Source: Ischnura elegans (taxonomy: Eukaryota; Arthropoda; Insecta; Odonata; Coenagrionidae). From it: a stretch of DNA of 64,000 nucleotides. Under the pieces are notes generated by a model. That model saw only the letters and a list, made by a program, of their open reading frames with translations, did not search any database and had not been told where the DNA came from. The stretch spans positions 5,966,607 through 6,030,606 of the forward strand of contig NC_060258.1 of assembly GCF_921293095.1 (NCBI RefSeq). Reading direction: 5' to 3'. Within the stretch, counting starts at the first letter, position 1; the number at the start of each line of letters is the position of its first letter. This document shows positions 1 through 11,069 of the stretch, piece after piece. The translations under genes were made by a program, and so were the position numbers.

Positions 1-84
1 ACCGGTGGGTTTCCTGTTTTGTACCCATCATGAAGTCATAGTCATGTTATCCTCTGAATTTTAATTTATTGTAACCTCTTACAG

Positions 85-388
85 ACTCTCTAGGGCCCGG
101 ATGGTAGTGGAGAATGCTTTTGGGCGCCTCAAGGGCAGATGGCGAGTCCTCCTTAAAGCCTCTGAAGTGGACGTTGCAAGGCTAGTGGAAGTGATAAATA
201 CCTGCTGTATCCTACACAACATCTGTGAGGAAAATAGGGAGGTGTTCTGGGCGGATTGGCTCGAAGAAGCAAATGCTGCTGAGAATATGTTTCCGCAACC
301 CCAAGATGAAGCTGGTGGGGACAATTTTGTTGATGGGGAAGAGAAGAGAGAATTTCTGGCGCAGCAACTTTATGATGCTGTGCAATAA
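85..388 (+). CDS. PIF/Harbinger transposase (HARBI1-like), last exon
   Basis: This is the 3'-terminal exon of a DDE_Tnp_4 nuclease, which cuts transposon ends and integrates them. A splice acceptor (cttacag) ends at 84 and the open frame runs LSRARMVVENAFGRLKGRW, then CCILHNICE, then an acidic tail, to a TAA at 386-388. The VVENAFGRLKGRW stretch is the hallmark C-terminal block of the family. Its Glu is, by family knowledge, the third acidic catalytic residue. The first two Asp residues lie in upstream exons outside the window. An internal ATG at 101 is an ordinary Met within the exon, not the start. The gene converges with the Myb-like gene ending at 1080. No premature stop is seen in the visible part. 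Confidence 0.87.
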
Positions 389-1079
389 TTCGACGAAATC
401 CTCAACTCATAAACCAGTCCTTTTCAGGACTACCAATTACTCCAGGGTAATTGTTCTCCATGACAAAGCTTTCCTTACAACCCTGTTCCTACCTGAAGGA
501 AAACAGCCCAAGTTATGCCCTTCATTTCTAACCTTGCTGTAAAACCCGCCAGCAGGCACTGTATTTTAAGCAATTATATCATAATTACAAAGACCCTTTC
601 CCAAGTACTTAGGGAAGAATGGAGCAGAAATGAGTTTTTCATAAGTAAATTATCACTATCACTTACATTTTACATTAGTACCTAGCTCATAACCTATAGT
701 GACCAGTGCACATAAAGTTATCACATAGTACTGCAATAATGTGATCCCTCATGGGCCTTTCCCCTCACTTGCAAACCCCGCTGTGAGAATGGACCATCCT
801 TCAACCATTTCCTAACCCTTACATACTCACTCGCTTTTATGAGGCCTGTCAACTGTGGTAGCTAGATCACTCTTACCTTAGGAAATTGTTACAGCAGAAA
901 CAAACCTAATGAAACATCTTCAAGAATAAAAATCATTATGCCTCACGAATCGCTGAGCTACACAAGCAAAATATATGAATTACATATTCTCATCGAATTA
1001 TGAGAAGGAAAACTAGCACTGTTGGGGAGGAATGGGTTGAAAAGCAACTGAGACACAATAAAATTCAGTTTTTCAAATT
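389..1079. other. non-coding gap between the two convergent Harbinger genes
   Basis: AT-rich sequence with no convincing reading frame. It must supply the 3' ends of both genes. On the plus strand there are AATAAA-like hexamers near 926 and 1056 that could serve the transposase. I see no other structure. Confidence 0.5.
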
Positions 1080-3860
1080 TTATTTCAGGTTTTTGGGACG
1101 CAACACAACAATTTTCCTAATGCACTGAACAGAGGACAATGTACATAGACTGGCAGTTGTTGGAGAGATGGTGGAGCTGGTGGTTGTTGGGGAGATGGTG
1201 GGGCTGGTGGTTGTTGGGGAGATGGTGGGGCTTGGGGTTGGTATGTGAATAGAGCGGCTTGGGGTTGGCATGGGAATAGAGCGGCTTGGGGTTGGTGTGG
1301 GCATGGGGGGGCTGGGGGTTGGTATGGGAATATAGCGGCTTGGGGTTGGCATGGGAATAGAGCGGCTTGGGGTTGGTGTGGGCATGGGGGGGCTGGGGGT
1401 TGGTGTGGGGATGGGGGGGCTAGGAGAAGGTATGGAAATTGGGGGGCTCGGATAAGGAGGGGAGATGTTGACATTAGGGTGGCACAATGGGAGAGAATAG
1501 TTGGAGGGAGGTCCTCTCACCACCGACTCCACGAGCATTCTTAGGTAGTCCAGGGCCCTCTCCTCCCTTTCTTCCTGGCTCCTCAGCATCCCCATATACT
1601 CTTCATGCGAAGACCTTAGGTACGTTGTGATGTCCGCTTCACTCCTCCTCTTCCTCCGCGATATTAATGGAGTGGCTGGAGTGGCTGGGGTGGATGGGCC
1701 AGCTGAGGTGGATGGACCCCCATCATCACCCGAGAGCACTTGTCTGCAACACAATATTAAGGAAGTATTACTTGTCAAACAATGGAATATGAATCGTGCC
1801 AGTTATTTAGAACTTCTATGATATCAAATGGGAAAACACAGGGAACCGATTGAGGACTCCATTCCCTATGGTCCTTAAGTGACTAAACAGCAAATGGGTT
1901 ACCAAGTTACGGTGATTCTGTGCAATGCCAGGTTACACTCATTCAAACAAGCATTCACTTACATTAGTTAGGTGATTTGCATCTTTCAATTATGCCTTAG
2001 CTCACAGCAACAAAATTATTCACATTACATATTTACCATCATATAATATTGTTTAAAATGAATGAAAAGCTACCACGGAGAGATATCTCTAAGCAACATT
2101 AAATTGATAACGTGATTGAAGCACAAGTTACATTCTATGAGTTAGTACTTACGATGATATTAGGGAGTCCATCCTTGCCTCAGGAGTCCCCGCCGGAGCA
2201 GTGGCATAAAGTTTATGGAGTACATCCCAATGCACCCACTTCGGCGGAGAGTCCCCTGACCGCATCCCCCGCTTCAACCCTAGGTACCTCCGCCTAAGGT
2301 TATTAACCTTGTCTTTGACCTGGCTAGCACACCTAGGGTATCCTAGGGTTGACAGCCGCTCCGCCAGCTCCACCCACACTCCCACATGGCTCCTCTGATT
2401 GCTCTGCAACCTATTCAAAGTAAAGAAAGTGATCAACTACTTTGCAACAACTGACTAAAAATAGTATTTCTTATGATAAGAGGGAAAATGTACCATTGTT
2501 ATTGCCCACTTTCATTCACAAAGTTATGGAAATTCAGCATTTACAAGAGATGAGCCATTAACATAAGCAAGGCAAGGGCCCCAGAAACCTTTTGCTCTCA
2601 ATAGGATATTCTGATTAGAAGTTTTCCGAGACGAGAGAACTTAATTTAAATCATTTCATAAGAATGGAAATTTCTGTTCCAATACTAGTTAGGAAGGAAA
2701 GAAATTTCAAAGCCTATGCAGCAACAAGGAAGTCATAACAGTGACACCGAAAATAAAGGAAGAGGAACGAGGAAAAAGATGAAACCCATGATAGTTGAGT
2801 GTAGGACCGTAATTACTTTCAGGATACACATAATTCACGTAGGCACATCTCCTGGACAGCGTAAGAACCTACACTTCAGCGTTTAATTAGAACACGAAAG
2901 ATAAACACTACTACGCTTTGCTATTCACCAAGACACTTTACGAAGGGTAGATCACACGGTAACCTTTGACGTATGAATCCCTGCGTTATGAACACGTAAT
3001 CAATTCAGAATATCAATGAGGCACTCAGCATTTTACGGTTTGATGACCTAAGACGTTAACATGAATTTAGTAATTCTATCCACTTGTACAACATTTTATC
3101 ACACATTTGTTACAAGTGGTAAATGATTTTCCAAACTACCATCACAGCATTCTACATGCAAGCACCATACCGCAAATTAGTATTAAAAAAAACGACACCA
3201 TGTGCTCAACACAATTTGTAGTAAGTGGCGATTGAAATTACTTAATATACGAAGAATAAAATCACCAAATGCCCACAAATATTGTACAATAAACTTACTT
3301 TCTTTGAATAATATTATTCGAGAAAAGGGCGAGTAGCACCTCAACATCCTCGTCGTTTAATTAGAACACGAAAGATAAACACATTGCTATGCTTTGCTAT
3401 TCACCAAGACACTTTACGAAGGGTAGATAACACGATAACCTTTTACGTATTAATCCATGTGTTATGAGCGCGTAATCAATTCCGAATATCAATGAGGCAC
3501 TCAGCATTTTACGGTTTCATGACTTAAGACTTTCAAATGAATTGAGTTATTCTATCCACTTGTACAACATTTTATCACACATTTGTTACAAGTGGTAAAT
3601 GATTTTCCAAACAACCATCAGAGCATTCTAAATGCAAGCACCATACCTCAAATTAGTATTTTTAAAAACGACACCATGTGCTCAACACAATTTGTCGTAA
3701 GTAGCGATTAAAATTACTTGATTTCGGAAAAATAAAGTCACTAAATACCCACAAATATTGCACAATAAACTCACCTTCTTTGAATATCGTCATCAGAGAA
3801 GATATTGAGTAGCACCTCCACCTCTTCTTCCGAAAAAATTTTGCCTTTATCTCCATCCAT
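1080..3860 (-). CDS. Harbinger Myb/SANT-like DNA-binding protein, three exons
   Basis: Second gene of the Harbinger element. I read three exons on the minus strand: 3860-3775, 2410-2153 and 1743-1080. Donors are GTGAGT and GTAAGT and acceptors are AATAG and TTGCAG. Lengths are 86, 258 and 664 bp, the phases agree (2, then 2), and the total is 1008 bp or 335 residues plus stop. Residues 1-115 form the Myb/SANT (MADF/trihelix-like) domain: FSEEEVEVLLNIF, then VWVELAERL, a CASQVKDKVNNLRRRYL recognition block and WVHWDVLHKLY. After that come a Ser/Thr/Pro linker, a basic SRRKRR patch, an acidic EEREERALDYL helix and a Pro-rich repetitive tail. The start is the first ATG of exon 1 (3860). The order and orientation match autonomous Harbingers. 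The gene shows no internal stop in this reading, so it could be expressed. Splicing is inferred from sequence only. Confidence 0.85.
1150..1460 (-). repeat. minisatellite inside exon 3 of the Myb-like gene
   Basis: Short G-rich units on the plus strand, such as GGGGTTGGTGTGGGCATG, repeat with small changes. They encode PTPSPPMP, PTPSRSIPM and SPTISPTTT repeats in the minus-strand gene. The frame stays open, so the array expands in codon multiples. The overlapping plus-strand and minus-strand alternative frames are shadows of it. Confidence 0.8.
2881..3828. repeat. 474-bp tandem duplication containing part of Myb-gene exon 1
   Basis: The sequence starting at 2881 (gtttaattagaacacgaaag) starts again at 3355 and stays similar to about 3828, an offset of 474 bp. 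The right unit contains most of the real first exon (3860-3775). The left unit carries a diverged copy near 3302-3354 with DVEVLL-like coding and its own GTAAGT donor, but without the ATG. The copies differ at many positions, so the duplication is not very recent. Confidence 0.88.
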
Positions 3861-4161
3861 TCTCCTCTGCTTCTAAAAAGGCGGGAAGGCTGGATAAAAA
3901 TTGAAAGACTATGCATCGATCTTCATTTCCTTACTCTTTTTTCTTGGCGCACTAGCGCTAACCATCGTAAGTTCGGCAGTGTTAGGTACTAAGGCCTACG
4001 ATGGTAACTCTGCGCGTCTACACGACGTTTTGAGGTTACGATCGTACGGATCAACGTCGCGACGATTGTGGTGTAAACGGGGCACAGGAAAGAGCGAAAG
4101 AGCCGTTCAGAGCGTAAGAGCGCAAGAGCGTAGAGTGCACCCTATGGATTGGAACACGGCC
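3861..4161. promoter_or_regulatory. 5' flank of the Myb-like gene and right terminal region of the Harbinger
   Basis: The 300 bp between the ATG and the TIR must hold the promoter of the minus-strand gene. I see an internal inverted repeat (TAACCATCGTA near 3959 against TACGATGGTAA near 3997). There is also a run of GAGCG-type short repeats near 4090-4130 next to the TIR. No clear TATA box. Confidence 0.4.
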
Positions 4162-4164
4162 TAA

Positions 4165-4250
4165 GTATATTTAAACAAGTGAAAGCAGATGTAATTCTCT
4201 AACAGGAAGTGTATAAAGATGCAATCTGGGTAGACCCTGATTACAATATG
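4165..4250 (+). pseudogene. LINE ORF2 endonuclease piece left of the MITE
   Basis: The frame reads FKQVKADVIL, stop, QEVYKDAIWVDPDYNM. The equivalent stretch in the second LINE of this window is DCDMLLLQEVIPSVFW, whose LLQE is the EEP-domain motif with the metal-binding Glu. Here the second Leu of the motif is a TAA stop. The segment shows that the LINE runs through both neighbouring insertions. Confidence 0.7.
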
Positions 4251-4253
4251 TAA

Positions 4254-5667
4254 TGCCCCGTTCACATTTTCCACATCTTTCTTAACCAGCGTAAGATGAC
4301 GTCAGAACCAACGCGCGTTCACACTAAACCATGGTTAGACCCTGGCGACATCTGATGAGTGGTAGAGGAATTCCAAGTGAAAAATGAATTGACAAGAGCA
4401 AATAACTTGTTGGAAGGAAATATAGAATGTGCAGGGAAAAGTTCTTGTGTTAATTGCACTTATATTGATGATGAATTTAAACATATGTGCATATTATGAG
4501 CTGCTTATGAATTAAAAATTGCATTCCAGCGTCGAAAATCATTGTTCCTTGCTACGTAGATGGTAATTCAAATGTGTTTGTCCAACCAATCATTTCATCC
4601 ATAGTGTGGCTTGCATTCTTCTACTGCTCTATTTAATACGAATGAAAGCGAATATTACTGATAATTAGGTTGATATCAACAACATATACTACTACTTGCC
4701 CATGATTCGGATGTGTCGACAAATCATTGATGTAGGTGAAGAAAATCGAGGACCTAATCTTGAGACTTGAGCCTCAATTTGAGACACTTGTGATTTGGGA
4801 TGGAGATACACTTTTCACTGCATTACATTCTTAGCTATTATTGTTTTCTGACTTTGACAAAGGACATGATCCAATCTGATGCTATACCGTAAATTTAAAC
4901 TCTTTTGCCTCTTCTTCAAATGTGGACGAACAACTTGCAGAAATGTGACGATCGTTGAAATTTAAATTATGAAATAAGAGAGAGAACGTGGTAATTTTTG
5001 CGATATGTGGTATCACCCGACGTTTCTAAATTTATTTTCTATCGTTACATCTGACTAGCCGTTAGCCTGATACATTATATTGATATGGGAAGAACTTTTG
5101 TTCAAGGATGATCATAAGTGATCTTTTTCAAACTGGGACAAAGAACTCTTACCAAAACATTAAAATCATTGTGACCTTCGGATTTTTATTATGGTAGTTT
5201 CGCACATTTTACTTAATTCTAGCAAAATATTAATATAGATTATTCAATCTGTCCATAACAATACAATACGAACTAATAGCTAATTCACTACGAACTATAA
5301 AGTATATCGCATAACTTAAATCAGGTTTAAAATCTCATACTAACAACACATTACGGAAAAAATCAATAGCACTTTCCTTTGAATTAATTCTGACGAATAT
5401 AATTCAACAATAACGGCCGTCTCCTCTTCGAAACTTTATTTTCTGTTTTCTTTCCTCCTATCCCACTTCGTTGCTGCTTCGCCTTCTTCTTTTTCTAACC
5501 AGCTTTTAACCAACTTGCGTTCACACACGCATGAACTACCGCCAACCATGGTCGGAAAACGGTGGTCAGAATCCCAACCACGGTTAACGGGAACTTGCGT
5601 TCACACCTCGTTTTGTAACCATGGTCGGGGCTAACCGGCGTAAAAAGGACGTAATGTGAACGGGTTC
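4254..5667. mobile_element. 1.4-kb non-coding TIR element with TAA target duplication
   Basis: TAA at 4251-4253 and 5668-5670 flanks 1414 bp. The ends share CCCGTTCACATT as inverted repeats, with mismatches in the outermost three bases. Subterminal sequences also mirror each other, with several copies of AACCATGGT and GCGTTCACAC near 4310-4340 and 5510-5620. No transposase frame is visible. The TWA-type duplication suggests a non-autonomous Harbinger/ISL2EU-like element, but its TIR differs from the GGCCGTGT family next door. The middle, about 4350-5480, is AT-rich and featureless. Confidence 0.68.
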
Positions 5668-5670
5668 TAA

Positions 5671-8600
5671 GAAAATTTTGGAGAGGGAAACCTGGGAATA
5701 TGCACCCTAGTTAAATCAACACTTCCAGTAACACACACACGCGCACACGACTCTGGCAGAATACTAAGCATCATGATACAAGACGTCACCATAATAAATG
5801 TATATGCCCCCCCTGGATGCGAAAAACAAAGAGAAAGGGAAACGTTTTTCACCAACCTAATATTACCATACGTTCAATGCTTTCATAAAAAAGCTGTATT
5901 AGGTGGCGATCTCAACGCAATCTACAGAAGGAACGACAGTAGCGCAAACTCCGAAAATATCACGTACCCGATCTCACAACCACTAAGACTACTCATACAT
6001 AGCATCTCGGCGACTGATGCAGCACTACACGCAAACCCAAACAACCCAGGATATACTACAATTTGAACACGTTCAATAAATAGAATAGACTACATTCTAA
6101 CATCACAATCATTAAAAAAGAGCCTAAGAAACTTCCATAACATACCAATGACCACGTCGGACCACAACGCTTTACTGATTACGCTAAACAAAGGAACCAC
6201 TGACAGAAATAGAAGAGCAACAAGAACATGGAGGCTTAATGACATAATCCTAAGCACACCGGACACACGAGAGGATGTTGCCCGCCAGATAAGAAGACTC
6301 CTGAACCACCCATCTATAGAAGGCAACATCTCCCTGTGGTGGGAGGATGTCTTCAAAAAGAACATCACTGCAGCAATGAAGAAGATTACACAAAAAACAC
6401 GCCTCGCACAAACAAACACAATAAAATATTACCGAGATGTACTCACAAACCACATTAACAACGGAAATAACACCGAGTATGAAACCATCAAGGACTTAAA
6501 ATAGAAAATTCAGGACCTGGAGATGGAAAAATATGCACCAAAAAGCTGGCAGAGAGAAATCTTCAAGGAACATTGGGGCCCCATCACACTCGCCACATTA
6601 AAAAAAATCATAGAGCTGAAGAACACAAAGTTCCCCACCCTGGAAGACGGATGAGAGGCCAATGAAGAGGGTTTCATAAAAGCAGCAGAACTACACTTCA
6701 AAGCACAATACAATAAATACGGATCCTGAAAGGACGACATACTCCCGACCACAATACTATGCCAAACACTCACGACAGAATGCAAAGAAGACTTCAAGTA
6801 CGAAGTGACGCAAGAGGACCTCGAAGCAGTAAAAGATAAATTAAAGAAGGGAAAATCCCCGGGCCCTGATGGTATACCGTATGAATTTTACCTAACTTTC
6901 TGGGAAGAACTAAAACCCGCACTCACCAAAATACTGAGCCACATCATGTAAAATGGCCTGACCGAACAAATGAAGGCGGCAACGATTACCTTAATCCCAA
7001 AAATAAAAAATCCTAAGAACGTGCAAGACTACAGACCAATCTCCCTGCTAAATGCCAATTATGAAATTTATATATTATAAATAAAATCGAACCCTTCACC
7101 AACCATCTCTTACACAAAAATCAGCATGCGGGAAAAAAGACCCGAAATGCAACGGATGCAATTAACACAATCAGAGATATCCTGACATCAGCCCCAGGAA
7201 CAATGGATAAAGAACCAGGCATACTAGGAATGGACCTAAATAAAGCTTTTGAAAACATACGTATCGAATGGATACTCCGTATCACGGAAAAGATGAACCC
7301 ACCGAACCAGATTACAAAGTCCGTCAAGAACATATATCCATCCATACACGCACAAATCCGGTTTCAAAACATGCTGTCAAGAAAGTTCTCAATAAAAAGC
7401 TCAGTAAGACAAGGATGCCCGTTATCAATGTTACTGTACGCCATAGCCTTGGACCCACTCATCAGAGAACTCAATGAAAAAAATAGGAACATACAGAAGA
7501 GGAGAAATATACACCGCCGTTGTGTATGCAGATGACGTCACCATATTTACGAAACAGAAGATGGTTTAAATAAAGTAAACGAAATCCTCGAAGCATAAAA
7601 ACCAATAGGAATATAAATAAACAAAAAGAAATCAAAACTACCGCGGCTTAAGAAAATAGAAAACACGCACTCGTGGAATACGGTCAACAAAATGAAAAAT
7701 ATCGCCATACCATGGGAAACCAACGTAAGACAAACCATCGAAAACAACTAGACCAATGCTATAAACATAATCAAATGGCAATGCAGCAACTTCCAACTGG
7801 AACACCTACCATTCGCAGCGAGGATAATCATCATAAACGTCCACATCTACCCGGTTCTACGGTTCTATGCACACACTTGGCCGCTTCCGAATAAATATCA
7901 TGCATTGATCATTAAGATAACGAAGAGATTCCTATGGAGAGGTTTCATTATAAAAACCAAAAGACAGAGCCTATACGCGAGCCATGAAAAAGGTGGATTA
8001 AAGGTAGAAGATGCAGGCCTAAAGGCGAAGATTATCCACCTAAACAGCTTGAATAAAATATATACTTCAGGAGATCGACCGAGAATCAACTTATTGGAAA
8101 TAGCAATGGAACAAGGGAAAAACATACCCCCACTGAAACAATTAAAGAAACAAATAACGGAATACAGAAAGAAAATTGGACAGACGACAACAAACGTGAA
8201 AGACGAATACCAAAAACAATTAACCGAAAGAAATAAAGCAATAGAAATACCACCGCCCGGGGTCAGAGCTTGGGGAAATTTCAGCAAAGCAGAACTCACA
8301 ATAGCAAAAAAAAGCAATCTATTTTATACAATGACTAAAACAATAATTACAAACGAAATTAAATACAAATGTGGACTGTTAACCTCACCAAACTGCGAAA
8401 CATGCAATACCACAGATGACATCGAACACAAAATCTTAGGCTGTGCCAGAAAAAATATATTTTGGTAAAAAATCAAAACACCCTACAAAAAATGGGGCAC
8501 CTTTGGTGGAGGGAGTGCAACCGACAGAGACCTTCTAGAACTAAAATTCAACATCATCCCAACACTCAAAAGAAACATCATTATAAAACTTATTGCAATC

Positions 8601-8718
8601 TTTGTAACAATCAGCCTAGAAGGAAGAATCAGGAAAAAACCTACACGCAAGCCATTCTGCAATATTGTACCAAGATTTCCAACAAAGAAATAAAACAATG
8701 CGTATTAGTCATTTGAAC
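5671..8718 (+). pseudogene. LINE ORF2: endonuclease, reverse transcriptase and C-terminal zinc motif
   Basis: Domains in order. First is an EEP endonuclease with INVYAPPG (about 5797), GGDLNAI (5902) and the catalytic TSDHNALLI (about 6157). Next is reverse transcriptase with GKSPGPDGIPYEFY (about 6849), DYRPISLLN (7030), motif A GMDLNKAFENI (7228), motif B RQGCPLSMLLYAIALDP (7408) and motif C YADDVTIF (about 7524). A C-terminal CETCNTTDDIEHKILGC (about 8395) resembles the Cys/His region at the end of many LINE ORF2 proteins. The reading is broken by at least seven in-frame stops or frame changes, for example TGA at 6064-6066, TAG at 6502-6504 and a frame change before motif C. It cannot make a working protein. 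Confidence 0.85.
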
Positions 8719-8777
8719 ACTGTCATGTAATATCTAATCATATTTATTTATTCCTCATGTTATAACCCTAACAACAC

Positions 8778-9236
8778 ATGGACATCCGACGGATGTCCGT
8801 CGGATATCCAAGGCGGACGTTGCGGATGGGCCACGGATATCCGAAGGAAATCCGGTGATATCCGTCGGACATCCGTCGGATATCCATATGTCCCAAAATC
8901 CGATATCCATAGGACGTCCGCTTCCGGATATTAATACAATTTTTTGCATATTGTTGCAAGAATATACACCTTAAAGATTCCTGCACATGATAGACAACCT
9001 TATCAAGGTGGAAGAAGTCTTCATGTCCCAAATCGGATATTCTTGCAACAATATGCAAAAATTGTATTAATATCCGGCAGCGGACGTCTTATGGAAATCG
9101 GATTTTGGAACTTATGGATATCCGACGGATGTCCGACGGATATCGCCGGATTTCCTTCGGATATTCGTGGCCCATCCGCATGTCCCAAAATCCGATATCC
9201 ATAGGACGTCCCCTTCCGGATATTAATACCATTTTT
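8778..9236. repeat. Left-end palindrome with GGAYRTCC array, copy 1
   Basis: Two arms (about 8778-8975 and 9030-9236) are inverted copies around a short centre that includes cctgcacatgatagacaacc. Each arm holds many GGATATCC, GGACATCC and GGACGTCC sites joined by CG, plus the conserved segment TTGCATATTGTTGCAAGAAT. GGAYRTCC is its own reverse complement, so the array is palindromic at two scales. The same structure recurs at 12481-12950. It resembles subterminal transposase-binding arrays, which is inference. Confidence 0.82.
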
Positions 9237-10275
9237 TGCATATTGTTGCAAGAATATACACCAAATAGATTCCTTCATTCGAATGATTAATGCTTTAACT
9301 AGTGACTGCTGATTAAATAAAAAGAAACAAAATTACATTAAAAACTATTTAATATTTCTTATTTTGTCATTTGTAAGGCCTTTTTACATGATTTGAGTTA
9401 TTGCATTCAAGCAAACTGACTTTCAAAATTAATGTTACCTCTTAGGAATTGGATCAATTTAAATTTAGTGAATCCAAGAATTCCAATGGAACAGGTCATA
9501 CCCTGAAATTCAGAAAAATGATTTCCAAGGAAGATCGTAACATCTTATGCTTTGAGATTTCAATGGTTTGAGGAATCACATCAACAATGGCATTGTTTAC
9601 AGGTAAAATGTATATACCAAAGCTTCCAACTATGCCTACTAATAAACCTGAGATGATAAAATTTCTGGGTTTGCATTTCCGTATCAATGAATAAATTCAA
9701 CCTTGTAAAGTGACCTTAATGAAAAATTGTAGCAAACAATAGTTAAGAATGATTACCACTTGGTTACAGTTGAATATTGACAAGAACCAGATAAAACAAT
9801 CGTTTGATTCATCATATAAATTTCAGCTTATAAAATTAACAAAAATGGCACTTCTCTGTGAACAAATACAACATGCATGGCTTTAAAAGACAAAAGTATT
9901 AAACATGCATAAGTTATAACATAAAAACAAATTTCATGCTTACATTGGCACAAAAAAAAATGTCCATATAGATAAGACCAATGAATTCACTAAATCTCTG
10001 ACTCCAAAACACTTATGACTAAGTAAATACAGTGCGAAAACATGTGAGCAGAGCAATGCTTTGTAGATTATTTTCACGGAATGCACAATAGTCTAAAATG
10101 AGATAAACAACGAAATAATAAACACCTAAGTAAGAGGAATGACAAAGTATTTCTATTCCAATGTTAACTTTTTTAACACACAATGGTTAGGCACACAACT
10201 TCACACAAGTTGGGTGCCTATAACATTGTGCATTTTCGTGTAAATTGATGCATTCGTACATTTAGACAATGACTC

Positions 10276-11069
10276 CTACGAGTTAATGTACAGTGTAAAC
10301 ATGCCTTCAGGAAGAATGTGAATCAATAGATACGAATTATCTTCATCAACCTCCTCGTTACCATTTCCGGGGATTACATGGTACATTTGCACCTCCTTGG
10401 GCTCTTCGTGCTCCTGCAGTAGCTATAGAATTTTTCTCTTCCTAATTACGGGGCGGTCTGGAGAGACTGGAATGTTCTGATTCCGGCATTCACACTGTTA
10501 TTTTTATCCTCGGAGGTCCTCACGTCATTTTCCAGATGTATTTTTCTGCATCCTCTCCTAACTGCAAGGCATTAGCGAATGTTTTACTAAAGACACAAAT
10601 CAATACCTAAATGATAATGATCGGAGAGAGTTAATTGATGGCTATGTCCTGAACTGCTCATTAATTACTATAATTCTTCGACATATTCTCAATAGTTATT
10701 CATTTGTGAGAAAAACCCTTCATATACGAGTTCATTGAGATAGAGAATAATACTTAAATGCCATAAAGAACAGCTAAAAAATGGATTCTACTGCGAGAAC
10801 TGATATTTAAACTTAATCGGTCTGAATGGATTGTATTTTATCACGCAAAGATCATACAAAATATTAATTACACTGAGAAATAAATTAGTCCTGAAAGGCT
10901 AGATACACACAAGTTCGTTGGTTTACTATCGAATAGAGAAAAAATTTCCGTTTACTTACATTTAAATGGTCCGTAAACAGTAGATGGGTCAATATGCTGA
11001 CAAACTCTGTTCTTCTAATCCCTTTTTGCCAGTCTCCACTGCAAAAAAGGGATCATTTTCCTCTTCCAT
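10276..11069 (-). CDS. Possible two-exon mini-gene carried by copy 1
   Basis: Exon A (11069-10960) starts ATG and encodes MEEENDPFFAVETGK. It ends at a consensus GTAAGT donor. Exon B (10413-10276) follows a CTGCAG acceptor and encodes 45 residues, EHEEPKEVQMYHVIPG onward to LPEGMFTLYINS and a TAG. Exon B is the same length and almost unchanged in copy 2 (24384-24521), which suggests past selection or a recent common source. In copy 1 exon A has a frame disruption near 10995-11005, while copy 2 keeps that frame but has lost the GTAAGT donor. I recognise no protein family. It could instead be a captured host fragment. Confidence 0.35.

Larger units (their letters stand above)
1..4161. mobile_element. 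PIF/Harbinger DNA transposon, right part; left end outside window
   Basis: The interval holds the two genes that define this superfamily, arranged tail to tail: the 3' exon of a DDE transposase on the plus strand and a Myb/SANT-like DNA-binding protein on the minus strand. The right end reads, inverted, GGCCGTGTTCCAATCC (4146-4161) and is followed by TAA (4162-4164), which fits the 3-bp TWA target duplication of Harbinger elements. The left end and its TAA must lie before base 1. The same terminal sequence bounds the element at 27215-29007, so both belong to one family. The flanking DNA at 4165-4250 is LINE coding sequence, so this element sits inside a LINE. Known from the family: the Myb-like protein helps bring the transposase to the TIRs. 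The visible minus-strand gene looks intact; transposase integrity cannot be judged from one exon. Confidence 0.88.
4162..8765 (+). mobile_element. APE-type LINE, disrupted copy; 5' part outside window
   Basis: A non-LTR retrotransposon on the plus strand, seen in two pieces. The left piece, 4165-4250, encodes endonuclease sequence around VIL-QEV and ends at the TAA target site of the next element. The right piece, 5671 to about 8765, continues the same domain (NLGICTLVKS, then INVYAP) and goes on into reverse transcriptase and a C-terminal Cys/His motif. The Harbinger to the left entered the same LINE with its own TAA duplication at 4162-4164. Family resemblance is to the I/Nimb or Tx1/L1-like APE LINEs; I cannot fix the clade. 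The 3' end is taken where the next element begins (8766), after a short AT-rich tail. The copy is dead. Confidence 0.82.

Noticed and set aside
8755-9290. Several 60-96 codon frames with repeated DIRRMSDGY and YPTDIRRMS peptides on both strands
   Set aside because: They are translations of the GGAYRTCC palindromic array, occur on both strands, and recur unchanged in copy 2.
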